Shown here one piece after another: positions 29,164 to 40,723 of a stretch of 64,000 bases of DNA. The DNA lies in contig JAMXDE010000048.1 of NCBI GenBank assembly GCA_026770025.1, positions 62,001-126,000 of the forward strand, written 5' to 3'. The position numbers and the translations under genes are program-made. The notes below the pieces were generated by a model, which worked only from the letters and a program-made list of their open reading frames with translations, had not been told where the DNA came from and searched no databases. Numbering within the stretch: position 1 is the stretch's first letter; every line of letters begins with the position of its first letter. Source of the stretch: Craspedostauros australis (taxonomy: Eukaryota; Bacillariophyta; Bacillariophyceae; Mastogloiales; Achnanthaceae).

Positions 29164-30657
29164 TGTGGAGCCGTTCTTGCGAGCGTCACAAAATGTTGCA
29201 ATGGTGTGATCGTTGCAATGTTGTGATCGCTGGGATCGCTGTGAGCTTCCGCATCTGCTACATGCATCTCTTCTACATATCATTTACCATATACCATATA
29301 CAGACGAGCAGCTCGTACGAGTACACAGTCTAGAACGCCAAACGAAGGCCCGATGCGGCACATCCTTGCGTGGTGCGGATCGACCGTGTGGGCTCTTCGT
29401 CGAGCTTGCAGCACGCCCATGCGATTGCGAGTCGCTAGAAAAAACAGAAATGATCCTGCTACTCAACTGCACTGAATCAACATTCGTGGAGAGTGGAAGC
29501 CCATGCTACGAGTACAAATGCAAGTACATGCAACTGCACACGAGCATGAGCATGAGCATGAGTATGAGTACGATACAACCTAGTCAAGCAACGGCTACAG
29601 AGAACATGCAACAGACGACAGACAGCTACGTGTACTCGTACAGCTAACAGTTCAAGCAAGCCTATATGTGAATGTGAATGTGAATGTGTAATACAGCATA
29701 GGTAAGGTAGAGCATACTCGTATTATACCTCACCGCTTGGAAGGCTCTGTGTGCTGAGGATGATGAAGCAAGATGATGGAGGTTTGTCTCACTGGGTTCC
29801 CGGATTTAGACTAACCTTGTGGAGTTGTCCGAAATTGCACAACCAGTGTTGCGGAGTAACTGGAGCGGCCTCGGAGAAATGGACATTGGGCCCAATCCGG
29901 TGACGGCAGAAATGACTGTTCGGCAAGTGCATTCTCTCTCTGCCACAGACACGTTACGAGCTAAACGCGAGACATGACACGTTCAAGAGCGACGAAGAAC
30001 TCCTTGGGCGTTTTTGTGGCGCGTGTTGTGCACGAAGACGAGCACCAACAGTAGGGACCGCGAATTGCGTGTTGGTGGCGCACACAGAGGCGAAATAGCG
30101 ACAGCAAAACAGCGCCAAGCAGAAGGAATGGCGCCTGTGCCATAGAAGTACGGCTCAAGGAAAGAACAGACACAAACGCAATTGCAGACACCCAGCGGAG
30201 GCAACCCCAACCACAACACTCGCCCCACCAAGAAGGGGATCACAACGACGAACAGGCAGAGAGAGCGAGCGAGAGATCATTAGAACAGTTCATTGACTAT
30301 ACTCGTATAATACTTCGTTGATTGTTTGTGACCGCCATTGGAGAGCAACCAAGTTCCAGCAGAGTAGCGCGTAGCAAAGACAGAGAGGGGAAGACGAGAC
30401 GAGACGAGACGGCTCTCAGCACAAAGACAGCACGTGTTTTCCCTCCAACATTCACGGCGACATTCACGGCGACATTCACGACGACATCCAAACCAGAGAG
30501 GCGCGAATCACAAGGCAAGAGCGGCATTGACGGAAGCCCACAACAATCACAACACCAACCACAACCACAACCACAACAACAGCCACAACAATCACAATCA
30601 CAGCCACAACAACAGCCATAGTCGTAACACTGTGACACACTGCAACAATTGCATCAC
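29164..30657. other. Intergenic, about 1.5 kb
   Basis: No gene recognised. Simple repeats are present: gagcatgagcatgagtat at about 29540-29570 and gtgaatgtgaat at about 29668-29690. Two copies of an actcgta-AT motif occur at 29713-29728 and 30296-30314. The last ~200 bp are rich in cacaacaac and acgagacgag, typical of a leader. Confidence 0.4.
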
Positions 30658-33600
30658 ATGGGACCCCAGAACACTGATCACAAGAGGCACGGGCGCCTCA
30701 TCATGGATCAGCAGCAGCAGCAGCATCAGATGCAGCGACAACCGCAACGACAACAGCACGGGGGGATGAGCGCGCGCAAGTTGGAAGGAGAGGACAGCCA
30801 AGCCAGCAGACATAGCAGACATAGCAGAAATAGCGGCAATGAAAAGTACTACGATGAAGACGGCAACAGCAGCAGCAGCAACAAGAGCGACGAAGAGAGC
30901 AGCTCCCGCAGCCTGGGACGCAGCAGCGACGCGGGAACCACCCTCTCCAACAGGACGGACCTGCGCTACGAGCTCGCCGGTTCCGAGACCAGGCACGTGT
31001 GCTGGCTCAGAGGGGTGGTCATCCTCGTCCTCACCTTCGCCACCATCCTTGTCAGCCTCACCATGTTCTACTCCATCCGACAGAGCGAGCTCGACACCTT
31101 CGAGATCCAGTTCGGAGACCACGCTGCTGGCATCATCAGCGCCTTCGAGTCGCACCTCAAGGAGGGCATCACCTCGCTCGACCACCTGGGCGTCTCCCTC
31201 GTCTCCCTCACCAGCGACTTTCAGACCTGGGACGCATCTCAGACACCGGAGGACATGTCGCCCACACCGCCGGACAACCAGTGGCCGTTCGTCAATGTTC
31301 CAGAGTGGCATCTCAGGGCGGCCTCCACCAGAACGTTGGGTCTCTTCACCCTGCTCAGCTTCGTTCTCGTTGTTCCCAATGGGCCCAACACTCGTGAAAA
31401 CAACAACAGCACCAACAGCGACAACAACAGCACCAACAATGGCCACTCCACTCGCGTGCTCTACGAAGACTGGGCAGTGTCCATCACTGACGAAAACGTG
31501 GTGGGTGTCAACAAGTCATGGGTTCAGCTCAGCACCGACTACGAACTCTACTCCAACCAATCTGAATGGAACTTTGGCAATTTTCAGCAGCAAAAGACTG
31601 GCCCAGCAACCAACCAGCAGACGCGTCAGCGTCAACTGCAATTGCAGAAGCAACAGCAACAACAACATCGGCGGCAACAACGAACGCTGCAGACCATCCC
31701 CAACGATGGGCTCATCGAAGGAGGCACGCAACCTACAGGGGTCAACTTTGACACCCAAAGCGGGATCGCGGGACAGATCTACTACATCGATCAAGCGGCA
31801 GCTGCCGCAGCAGCCCAAGTCTCCACAAACGAAGATATCGTGCTGGGTCTACAGGCAGCCGCTGTGACTCAGCCTTACTTGCCACCTGGCACCACCACCA
31901 AAGTCACGCAGGATCTGCTGTACCCCATCTGGCATCACTCGCCGGTCACGCCGCAGGTTGTCGGTCTGGATATGACGGCGGATCCACGGTTCGGTCCTGA
32001 GGTTGATCTGGCCCTCGAGACCAACCAGCTCGTGCTGGGTCAGCCAGCCATCGTCGACTACTCCATCTTCGAAAGGGCCTCGACACCATCCTCCGATGCG
32101 CAGACCACAGTTACCAGCGAGAGCAACGATGATTCCACCACTCAGCAGCAGCAGGCGGTGCCATATGGTCCGTCCAGCACCTTCATCTTCCCAATCACCA
32201 GACCTCACCCAGCCACAGCCACCAGGCAGAAACTCGGTGTCCTGATGGCCACCGTCTTTTGGGACGCCTACCTCCAGGTCGGCGAGCTGCCATCCACGGC
32301 GAATGACATTCAGATCGTCGTCTCCAACGACTGCGGCGCGACCTTCACCTTCGAAGTCAGGGACCAGGTGGTCACCTTCACGGAGGTCGGGGATGAGCAT
32401 GAGGTCAACGACTTCACCGATGATCTGCACGTCATCCACACAATGAAGAACGACTTCTTCCCTTCCCACCCATTGCTCACATTCTCACCCACAGTCACGG
32501 TCCATGAATCCTACTGTCCCTACACGGTATCCATATACCCCACCAACACCATGCGAAAGCGATACGAGACCAACCAGCCGGCCATCTTCACGGCGCTCGT
32601 AGCCATCGTCTTCTGTTTCACCACCCTGGTCTTCGTGGGATACGACTACTACGTCGAGCGCAGACAGAGGATCGTCCTCAACACAGCAGTCAAGTCGCAT
32701 GCCATCGTCTCCTCCCTCTTCCCAAAAACGGTCCGCGACCGCCTCTTCGGCGAGGAAGGCATCGATGATCAGGATGGCGTCAGCAGGAAGGACCTCGGGG
32801 ATAACCTCGGGCCGCTCCTGATGACCACGCAAAAGGCGAAGCTCAAGAACTTCATGAGAGATACCGGCAGGTCGGCCTCGGCGAACATGAACGCCATCGC
32901 CACCACCAGCAACGACAACACGCAGGACACCAGCTCCGTCCGATCCATGGAACGCAAGTCCAAGCCCATCGCAGACCTCTTCCCGCACACCACCGTCCTA
33001 TTCGCTGACATTGCAGGATTCACGGCGTGGTCCAGCACCAGGGAACCGTCGCAGGTATTCACCCTGCTCGAGACCCTCTACGGTGCCTTCGATCGCATCG
33101 CAGAAAAACGACGCGTCTTCAAGGTCGAGACCATCGGGGATTGTTACGTCGCTGCCACAGGATTGCCGGATGCGCAACCGGACCACGCCCTCATCATGGT
33201 CAAGTTCGCCGGCGACATCCTCCAAAAGATCGAACGCGTCACGCGCGATCTCGAAGTGGAACTCGGTCCGGACACTGGCGATCTGGCATTGCGCATCGGC
33301 CTCCATTCGGGACCCGTCACGGCCGGTGTGCTGCGAGGACAGAAATCCAGATTCCAGCTCTTCGGTGACACCGTCAACACGGCCAGTCGCATGGAAAGCA
33401 ACGGCCGTCCCAACCACATCCAATGTTCCCAGGCGACAGCAGATCTATTGACAACGGTCAAGCCCAACTGGGTCGTGCCAAGACAAGACAAGATCCATGC
33501 CAAGGGCAAGGGATTGGTGCAAACGTGAGTAATGTACTGCACTGCACTGCACTGCACTGTATGGTACTCGGTTGTTACTTTGCTCTGCTGCTACGAGCAT

Positions 33601-35463
33601 GCTTGCATGACACCAATACACAGAATCTTTCATGTTGCTTTCGACAATCGTGGCGGAAGGATGGCACTCAGTCTTCTTCATCTTCTTCAATCCTCGGTTT
33701 GGAAACGCCGCTGCTCTTGCTAACTCCACCCACATGCTCCACCCCATCACCACTCACTCACACCCTCATCCAATCGTAACTCATAAAATCACCACTCAAC
33801 GCGTTCAACACATTCAACGCATTCAAAACAAAATAGATACTGGGTGTTTGCGAGAGGACGCACCGTCGTGTCTGGATCCGCAACAGCCTCCATCTCTGGT
33901 TCTGTCGATGACATGACGTTGGATGACATGTCCAACGATGGCAGCCACATCTCCATGGGCAGCAATGATCTCAAGGAGGTGGGCATCGTCATCCCTGACA
34001 ACCTCTACCTCGAACCGAAACGCTCCGCCAACTTCGAACGTCTCGTGGACTGGAACGTCGACCTCCTGCTGCGTTTGCTCAAGGCCGTCGTTGCTCGGCA
34101 GCATTGCATGAAGGAACGAAAGCCTCACGGCATTGCCCGTGTCATCAATCCTGTCCACTTGGCCAAGGACACGGTCCATCTCGCAGCCAGCACTGTCAAC
34201 GCCACCGTACACATGGCCGCGAGCACGGTCAACGCGGCCGCTGGAATGATCAAACCGAACCACAATCAATCATCCGAATACCAATTCACATCGGCCGGCA
34301 AGGAGTTCGATCTCAACAACCCGCGCGACGAATACGTGGAATGCATCCACCTGCCTCGCTTCGACAAGAACACAAGCGTGGCACAAGTCACGGCTGACGA
34401 CATCACACTCAAGCCGCACATCGAGGAGCAGCTGCGGGATTACGTCACCAAGGTCGCCTGCTCCTACCATGACAACCCATTCCACAACTACGACCACGCT
34501 AGCCACGTCACCATGTCCGCCAACAAGATCCTCAAGCGCATCGTCGAGGCTGCTGATTGTGACGTCCAGCCAACCAGTATGGCAGGTGTCGCCGCAACGT
34601 TGCACGAGTATTCCTACGGCATCACGTCGGATCCGCTCACTCACTTTGCTTGCGTCTTTTCCGCCATGATCCACGACGTCGACCATCCCGGAGTCTCCAA
34701 CGCGCAGCTCATCAAGGAGTTCGACGACATGGCGCAGCTGTACGAAAACAAGAGCGTGGCCGAGCAGAACTCCGTCGACCTGGCCTGGGGCCTCCTGATG
34801 GACACGGCGTACACAGACCTGCGACGCGTCCTGTTCGCGAACGACGACGAGAAGAAGCGCTTCCGACAGCTGCTGGTGAATTCCGTGATGGCCACGGACA
34901 TTTTCGATCCGGATCTGAAGCAGGTACGCAACAAGCGATGGGAGCGCGCCTTCTTCTCGAGCCACGACGACGCGCAGGAAGGAGCGGACCTGAAGGCAAC
35001 CATCGTTATCGAGCACATTATCCAGGCCGCCGATGTCAGCCATACCATGCAGCATTGGCACGTGTACCAGAAATGGAATCGGCGCTTATTCAACGAGATG
35101 TACCGCGCATTCAAGTCAGGACGGCTGGACAAGGACCCATCGTTGGGCTGGTACAAGGGTGAGCTGTGGTTCTACGACAACTACATCATCCCGCTGGCGA
35201 AGAAGCTGAAGGACTGCGGCGTGTTCGGCGTCTCCAGCGACGAGTTCCTGAACTACGCCATGATGAATCGGTCGGAATGGGAGAGCAAGGGTGAATCGAT
35301 CGTCGCAGAATTGGTGAAGAGGGCGGAGGACCGGTATGGCAAAAAGTCGAAGTCCAACCAACTCGACGGTGGCGACAACAATGTGCAAGGGCAGCAGATT
35401 GAGGTAAGAGAAAATGCCAATCCAAACCACGACGACTCGTTGGGGAGTCTAACCACGGATTAG
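30658..35463 (+). CDS. Membrane nucleotide cyclase fused to 3',5'-cyclic-nucleotide phosphodiesterase
   Basis: Exons 30658-33524 and 33837-35463 (intron 312 nt, GT-AG) join to read KGKGLVQT/YWVFARGR, the conserved end of class III cyclases; about 1,497 residues. Order: polar Gln/Ser-rich N-terminus; helix ~118-140 (GVVILVLTFATILVSLTMFY); a ~500-residue outer region, CHASE-like at its start; helix ~640-662; cyclase ~770-955; linker; phosphodiesterase ~1150-1450. In the cyclase, FADIAGFTAWS and TIGDCYVA supply the two metal Asp. VETIGD carries Glu at the base-selecting position as in guanylyl cyclases, but SRFQLFGDTVN has Gln where guanylyl cyclases have Cys. The phosphodiesterase has HNYDHASHV, HDVDHPGVSN and AADVSHTMQHW, so all metal ligands are present. 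One protein would both make and destroy cyclic nucleotide at a membrane. Such fusions are known in diatoms and other protists. Confidence 0.92.
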
Positions 35464-35851
35464 GAGACGAGTGGGATAGCATCGCCGAGCAGTCAGACTG
35501 GAGAGTACCTGCGGAGGAATATAATATTAGAAGATGTAACGCTATGGGAGTATTCACTCTGTTGCGTTGGAAGGTCCTCCAGCGTGTATCACACAAACAC
35601 TGACTCTGTTGCGCACAATGATGCTCCAACGAAAATGTGCTTAGTATGAATGAATGGGATTATGGTATTATATGTATTATGCTCTACAAATAGTTTGGCT
35701 TCCATCTGTCCCCATTGAATCAATCACATCGCGTCCAATACCACCCCCGTGACATGACAAGAGCAATTGCGTGTCGCGGTTTGGCATCCTCGTTCGTGCT
35801 CGTACGTATGGTCGCAACAGGGCATTGCTCTGTTCTACTCTACAATTTGCT
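35464..35851. other. Short region between convergent genes
   Basis: 388 bp shared 3' region of the cyclase-phosphodiesterase gene and the HA-domain gene. It contains AT-rich steps (tataatattagaag near 35520, tattatatgtattatg near 35666) that may serve polyadenylation. No coding frame. Confidence 0.45.
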
Positions 35852-38800
35852 CTAAGACACCCTGGGCATCCTGTGCTGCAGTGCTCCCGCCGCGTCTGCA
35901 AAGTTCCCGTTCACATGCTGACTTGGACTATTGGCACCGGCAGCAGAATCTCCCGTGTTTGTGACGCCAGCGCCAACACCAACAACATATGGTGGTCGGT
36001 GGTCATCGCCACCGGAAGGCGGCAACCCTTGTCCTTGCGCGCCTGTGCCGCGGAAGAGGGCCTGTGGCGTGACGGATGCTGCTGCCACCGAGCCCTGGAA
36101 GCCTCCTGGCAAGTTTACACCATCGGCAGCCGGCGGCATTGTGTACATCTGTCTTCCTCTTGCCGCGGCCATTGGCAAGGTGTACTGACGTCCCTCGCGA
36201 TGGGCATGTCCCCTGGTATTTGGGTACGAGTTTGGCGCTGCCGCCAAGGTTGGGGTCGGCACACCGGCCATGGGAGTGCCGGCATTCGGCGTATCTCGAT
36301 TCAACGAAGCGCCCATGTCAAATTCCTTCTTCGTGTTGAAAACAAAGCCAGCTCGGATCAACAAATCCAGGCGCTCCGCAGTCAATCGTGTTGGCTTGCC
36401 TTCCCGCAAGAAACGCGCCTGCTTGCGTTGAGAGCAGACCCAGTTGCCTAGGACAGGGTACCGCTTGGGGACCAGACAGTGGTTGTTCTGTCTCTTGAAT
36501 TCCATGAGCTGCTGGTACCGCTCATCCCACGGACGGCACTTGACCTTCACTGGTTTGGGCTCGCGTGGATAGAATGAGAATCCCCATTTGGTGAGGGTGT
36601 GGAGCCAGTTGGGTGTCAGATTGGATTGGCGTCCTCTCTTCCATTGTTTCACTCCGCTGCCCCCCGCGTTGTCTGCGTCGTCTTCAGTGGCAGTTGCAGC
36701 CGCGGCCACAGTCCCAGTTGGGGTTGCAGTGGCAGCCGCCTCGTCGGTTCCGTTGTTATCAGGCGAGTTCGGGCTGGGAGTGGCATCGTTTGGCTCGGCG
36801 CTATTGCCGCCACCATTGTTGCTGGCATTGTTGTTGTCGTCACCACTGGTGTTGCCGTTTTCATCAACAGTAGCTTCTTGTCCGAAGAGTCTCTCCGGAA
36901 TATCCGTATCGTCGTGACTATCCGCTCCCTGTTCGTCTTGGTTGTGCTCATCGATTGCCTTTTCCACGGCAGTCTCCATCATCGCATCGTCTCCATCATC
37001 GGCCGGAGGTGGCGGCAACGTGCCTCTCTCTTCCATGCGTTGGTACGCTGCACGGACGGTGCGGACCCATTCGTACAAAGAGCCGTCCTTGTTCTTCGGA
37101 TCGTGGCCGTGCTTGTTGAAGTAATCCAGCCAGGCCATTGCGTGCTGCTCGAACGGCGTTCTCTTCTTGGTGGCAAAGCTGAAACCGAGCGAGGTGAGCT
37201 TTTGGATGTTTTCCATGTCGAGGTACTTGGCTTTGCCGCGATGGAAGTCCTGCTCGTATTCTCGGCGCATCTCCATGCAGAATCGGTGCAGGAGCTTGTC
37301 CTGCTTGAATTGCACCAAGACGTGACCGTGCTTCTGCTTGAACTTGGACAAGAGGTCGAAAAGGACGTCGAAGGATTTGCCACCGAACTTGGCCACGCCT
37401 CGCTTGCGGTTGGCGACCTCCCACTTGAAACCCCACTCCTCGAGACGCTCGATCCATTCGGGGGTGAGCTGCGATGGCCTGCCTCGCTTGGGTGGCGCAT
37501 GGTTGCGCAGCTTGGAGCGTTGGTAGATCTCGCGGGTGTACTCCACCCACTTGTACATCTCCGGGTTCTCTTTCGGTGTCGGGTTCCGGCCGTGCTCGGT
37601 GTGGAACTCCAGCCACCTCACCGCCTGCTGGTTGAACTCGGTCTTCTTCTTGACCGTGAGGTTGAAGCCGAGGTTGGTCAGCTTCTTGACGCGTTCGTAA
37701 TTGAGGAGCACGGCCGTGCCCTTGGGAAGCTCGTCGCGGAACTCTCGGCGAACTTCCGAGCAGAAGTTCTTGAGCGGCGTGGTGGGCTTGAACGGGACGT
37801 TGGTATGGCCGTTCTCTTCCTTGAAGGCCTTGAGCTCTTCGAATAGCTGGTCGAACGTCTTGAAACCCAGCGCCTTCTGACCCATGCCCTTCTTCTTTTC
37901 TCTCGGACGGCGTTTTCGAGATGACGGCGTTTTGGCATTGTCAGATGTGGCTCCAAGGAGGGCACCCTCCGCGAATCTGGCAGCGGTGGCGGCCACAGAT
38001 GCGGCAACAGCTGCCTCGAGACCAGGTGTGGGCGGCTGGGGTTTCGGACGCGAGCGCGTTTTGCGGGTGGCTGTCTTCCTGCCGGGTTGTGGTGTTGCTA
38101 TGGACGTAAGTGCAGTGGCTGCCGTTGCCGCTGGCGTCGTCGTTGCCACTGCTGTCGCCACTGCTGCGGCCGTTGCAGGCGGAGGTGCTGTTGCAAGGCT
38201 GTTGTTGACAATGGTTGCAGTTGTAGCGGCGACTGCGGCCGTTGCAGCAGCGGTGGCCAGCGAAGGGGGCACCACAACTGGCGGTTGCGTTTGTGGAGCA
38301 TCAGCATTATCCTCTTCGTCCGTGCTGTCATTCCCCGCGAGCATCATTCCGCCAGCATTGCCATCGTCAGCTTCGCTGTCCGTGTTCGGTTGCATTGTGT
38401 AGCCACCCACCATTTTGGGTTTTGGATCGGTTCCAGGCGGGGTCTGGGGTCTCAATTCCGTGAGAGCCGCAATAGCGGCCATGGTTTCCGTCGATATGGT
38501 TGTCTTGTTGGTCCTCTCGGCGATGGGTCCCGTAGTCGCATTCTTAGCACGCTTGGCTTTGGGCTGTGCCGAGGAATCTTCCACAGCTGCAGCAGCAGCA
38601 ACAGCTGAAGCAGCCGGAGCTGCATCACTGGCTGGTCTTTTCCTTGTGCCCACGGCAGCCGGTTGCGAGGTGGCAGTTGCAGTCGCCGTAGGTGGGACAG
38701 CTGGTCGCGGTTGTGGTGTTGTGGGAGCCACAGATGCGGCTGCAGGTGTGGCAACAGGTATGGCAACTGGCGTGGCCGCAGGGGCGGGAGTAGCAGGTGG

Positions 38801-39061
38801 TTTGGCCGAAGTCTGAGCCGGCGGAGACATGGCATTGCCAGCGAGGAAGTTCATGACGGCCATCATGTCTGTGGATTCTATGTATTCCACGGTGGGCTCC
38901 GCTAGGTAGTGCGCGCAATCCTTGCGTTGCGTGAACATGGCTGGCGCAGTGAGGGAGTCACTCTTGCGGATGGCGATGTAGGTCGGCATGACTGGGGTTG
39001 CCGCAGGAGCTGCCGCCACAGCAGCGGGAGCCGGAGTGGATGCTTGCGGTGTCGCTGACAT
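35852..39061 (-). CDS. Multi-helicase-associated-domain protein without helicase
   Basis: 1,069 residues from the ATG at 39061, one exon. Residues ~25-80 (TYIAIRKSDSLTAPAMFTQR, then EYIESTDMMAVMNFL) weakly match the RNase H1 N-terminal hybrid-binding fold. About 300 residues of Ala/Thr/Pro-rich linker follow. Three clear helicase-associated (HA) domains, with partial ones between, are at ~392-470 (LFEELKAFKEENGHTNVPF), ~560-650 (LFDLLSKFKQKHGHVLVQF) and ~840-910 (RYQQLMEFKRQNNHCLVPKR), each ending L-xx-LGF or similar. HA domains are small helical, probably nucleic-acid-binding modules expanded in diatoms. Basic blocks (SRKRRPREKKKG; KRGRPSQLTPEW twice) suggest a nuclear protein. No SF2 motifs are present. 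Function beyond nucleic-acid binding is not known. Confidence 0.82.
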   Translation of the reverse strand: MSATPQASTPAPAAVAAAPAATPVMPTYIAIRKSDSLTAPAMFTQRKDCAHYLAEPTVEYIESTDMMAVMNFLAGNAMSPPAQTSAKPPATPAPAATPVAIPVATPAAASVAPTTPQPRPAVPPTATATATSQPAAVGTRKRPASDAAPAASAVAAAAAVEDSSAQPKAKRAKNATTGPIAERTNKTTISTETMAAIAALTELRPQTPPGTDPKPKMVGGYTMQPNTDSEADDGNAGGMMLAGNDSTDEEDNADAPQTQPPVVVPPSLATAAATAAVAATTATIVNNSLATAPPPATAAAVATAVATTTPAATAATALTSIATPQPGRKTATRKTRSRPKPQPPTPGLEAAVAASVAATAARFAEGALLGATSDNAKTPSSRKRRPREKKKGMGQKALGFKTFDQLFEELKAFKEENGHTNVPFKPTTPLKNFCSEVRREFRDELPKGTAVLLNYERVKKLTNLGFNLTVKKKTEFNQQAVRWLEFHTEHGRNPTPKENPEMYKWVEYTREIYQRSKLRNHAPPKRGRPSQLTPEWIERLEEWGFKWEVANRKRGVAKFGGKSFDVLFDLLSKFKQKHGHVLVQFKQDKLLHRFCMEMRREYEQDFHRGKAKYLDMENIQKLTSLGFSFATKKRTPFEQHAMAWLDYFNKHGHDPKNKDGSLYEWVRTVRAAYQRMEERGTLPPPPADDGDDAMMETAVEKAIDEHNQDEQGADSHDDTDIPERLFGQEATVDENGNTSGDDNNNASNNGGGNSAEPNDATPSPNSPDNNGTDEAAATATPTGTVAAAATATEDDADNAGGSGVKQWKRGRQSNLTPNWLHTLTKWGFSFYPREPKPVKVKCRPWDERYQQLMEFKRQNNHCLVPKRYPVLGNWVCSQRKQARFLREGKPTRLTAERLDLLIRAGFVFNTKKEFDMGASLNRDTPNAGTPMAGVPTPTLAAAPNSYPNTRGHAHREGRQYTLPMAAARGRQMYTMPPAADGVNLPGGFQGSVAAASVTPQALFRGTGAQGQGLPPSGGDDHRPPYVVGVGAGVTNTGDSAAGANSPSQHVNGNFADAAGALQHRMPRVS

Positions 39062-40723
39062 GTTGGATTGCTGCAATTGCAACTGAAACCGCAACGGGGT
39101 CTATGAGATGTGCTACTGCTATTGAATGAAGGAAGGACGAAGGAAGGAGAAGCAACGAACGGAGTCAGAACAAGGAAGAGTCGTTTAGAGGAAAGGGAAC
39201 GGCAGATCGTCGGTTGGGGCATGGGCCATTGATCATCATCAAACCTTGAATACGCAGAGACGTAGATTCTACAAGGTGCGACCCATGTCGGGGCAAGTCC
39301 AGCAGGTCGCAACCGCAGGATCTCGCATCATGGTCTCACCTTCCAAAATGATTGATGGACTACTTTGCGCACATGCGAACAACCGCTGTCCACGAACGTA
39401 CCAGTAAGCGTGGTGTATCGCTTGTCGTGGTGACACTCCAAAGAACCGAACGTGGTTGATCGATCCAACCGATGAATGAATCAGGATCGAATGGGGAAGA
39501 CGATTCTCTCAGCGTCCTGCGTCGCTTTCGTCGTCACTTCCGATGGCAACACCGATGATGTCCCCACGATGATGCGACGATGGATTGATGCAAACACTCT
39601 GCAACAAAATGTGAGACTGGGATACCGTTGAGTTGCGTGGTTTTCCGGCACAATGAGGCTGGTTTTGTTTTTGTGTGTGCGGATCCCACCCCCTTCACTT
39701 CTGCCGCTGCTCCGTCGTGTGTGCGCCGCTTTTTCGCTGGGTTTCTCGTGTTAAAATGGCTTTGGCGCGAGATTTGATTGTGTTTGTGCCGCTGTTCCTC
39801 ACGAGACACCATCGCACGCAGTCGCCATTTCTCCCTGTGTCACCCAACGACACGACACCCTCTCGTTGTGCACGCGCAGTGGTGGCGTGTTTTGCAAACC
39901 CCCTTCCATCCATGCGTTGGAAGTTGTGGCTGAATGTGTGTCTGCGTAGAATTATACACAAAGTTAGTACTGAAACTACCGGCGCGAAGATTTCTGCTGT
40001 TGTTTCGTTGGGAGTTCGTGCCACATTTTAGGTTTGGGATAGACCTCGTGGTCTACATACATTCGAGGCGTCTACCAATCCACAACTGTTGTTGAGTCAG
40101 TAGTTTCCGTTTTGATCACGCCTCGAGGACAGAAAGAGGCACAGCAGTCGTGCGAGTCGATCGCCACACGAAAGTCAAAACCAAAGACGAACCGCCACAT
40201 CCACAAAGCCCAAAAACCTGAGCCATCGTTGGTGCCGAACATTGCTGGCGCCAAACCACCAAGAGAAGAGCGCCAAATCTCCGAAACAAGGCAAAGCTGT
40301 TGCCATAAACTCCGCAGGTATTGGTATGCCTATGGCTACTGCGCTTTGATCATCATTGTCAAAGCGCACATGTTCATCATCATCGTCGTCATCGTCATCG
40401 TCATCATCATCGCTCATACAAGGCACCATACTGTGAAAGAGAAGAGAGACGGTTGCAGAGCGAACACACGTGATTCACGAATACTCAGACAGTCGAACAG
40501 TGCAGCGCTTGCACCTGCACAACCAGTTGACAAGCAAGATCATCCAAAATCAGGCGTCTGAGTGTTGGTAGAAGACCATCCGCAAGTATTATATTATATC
40601 CTATCATAGGATATTGTACTATACTCGACACTTTTTTCCAGAGCTGGGCAAGGCACAGTCGGTGGGGGTGAAGGAGCCACAATACGGATACTCATTCACA
40701 TATTATATAGAATACTCTCCACA
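39062..40723. other. Intergenic between divergent genes, about 1.7 kb
   Basis: Upstream region for both the HA-domain gene (minus) and the SET-fusion gene (plus). No gene recognised. It includes a cgtcgtcatcgtcatcg simple repeat (about 40383-40412), a strong hairpin at 40596-40614 and an AT-rich island tattatatagaatactc at 40701-40717 just before the ATG at 40724. Confidence 0.4.
40596..40614. promoter_or_regulatory. Perfect inverted repeat upstream of the SET-fusion gene
   Basis: ATATCCTA and TAGGATAT form an 8-bp perfect stem around the loop TCA, about 110 bp before the ATG at 40724. It could be a dimeric protein site or an RNA hairpin in the leader. No factor can be named. Confidence 0.5.

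Noticed and set aside
36599..37846. 415-codon plus-strand frame
   Set aside because: It is antisense to the HA-domain protein, whose repeated domains are clear on the minus strand.
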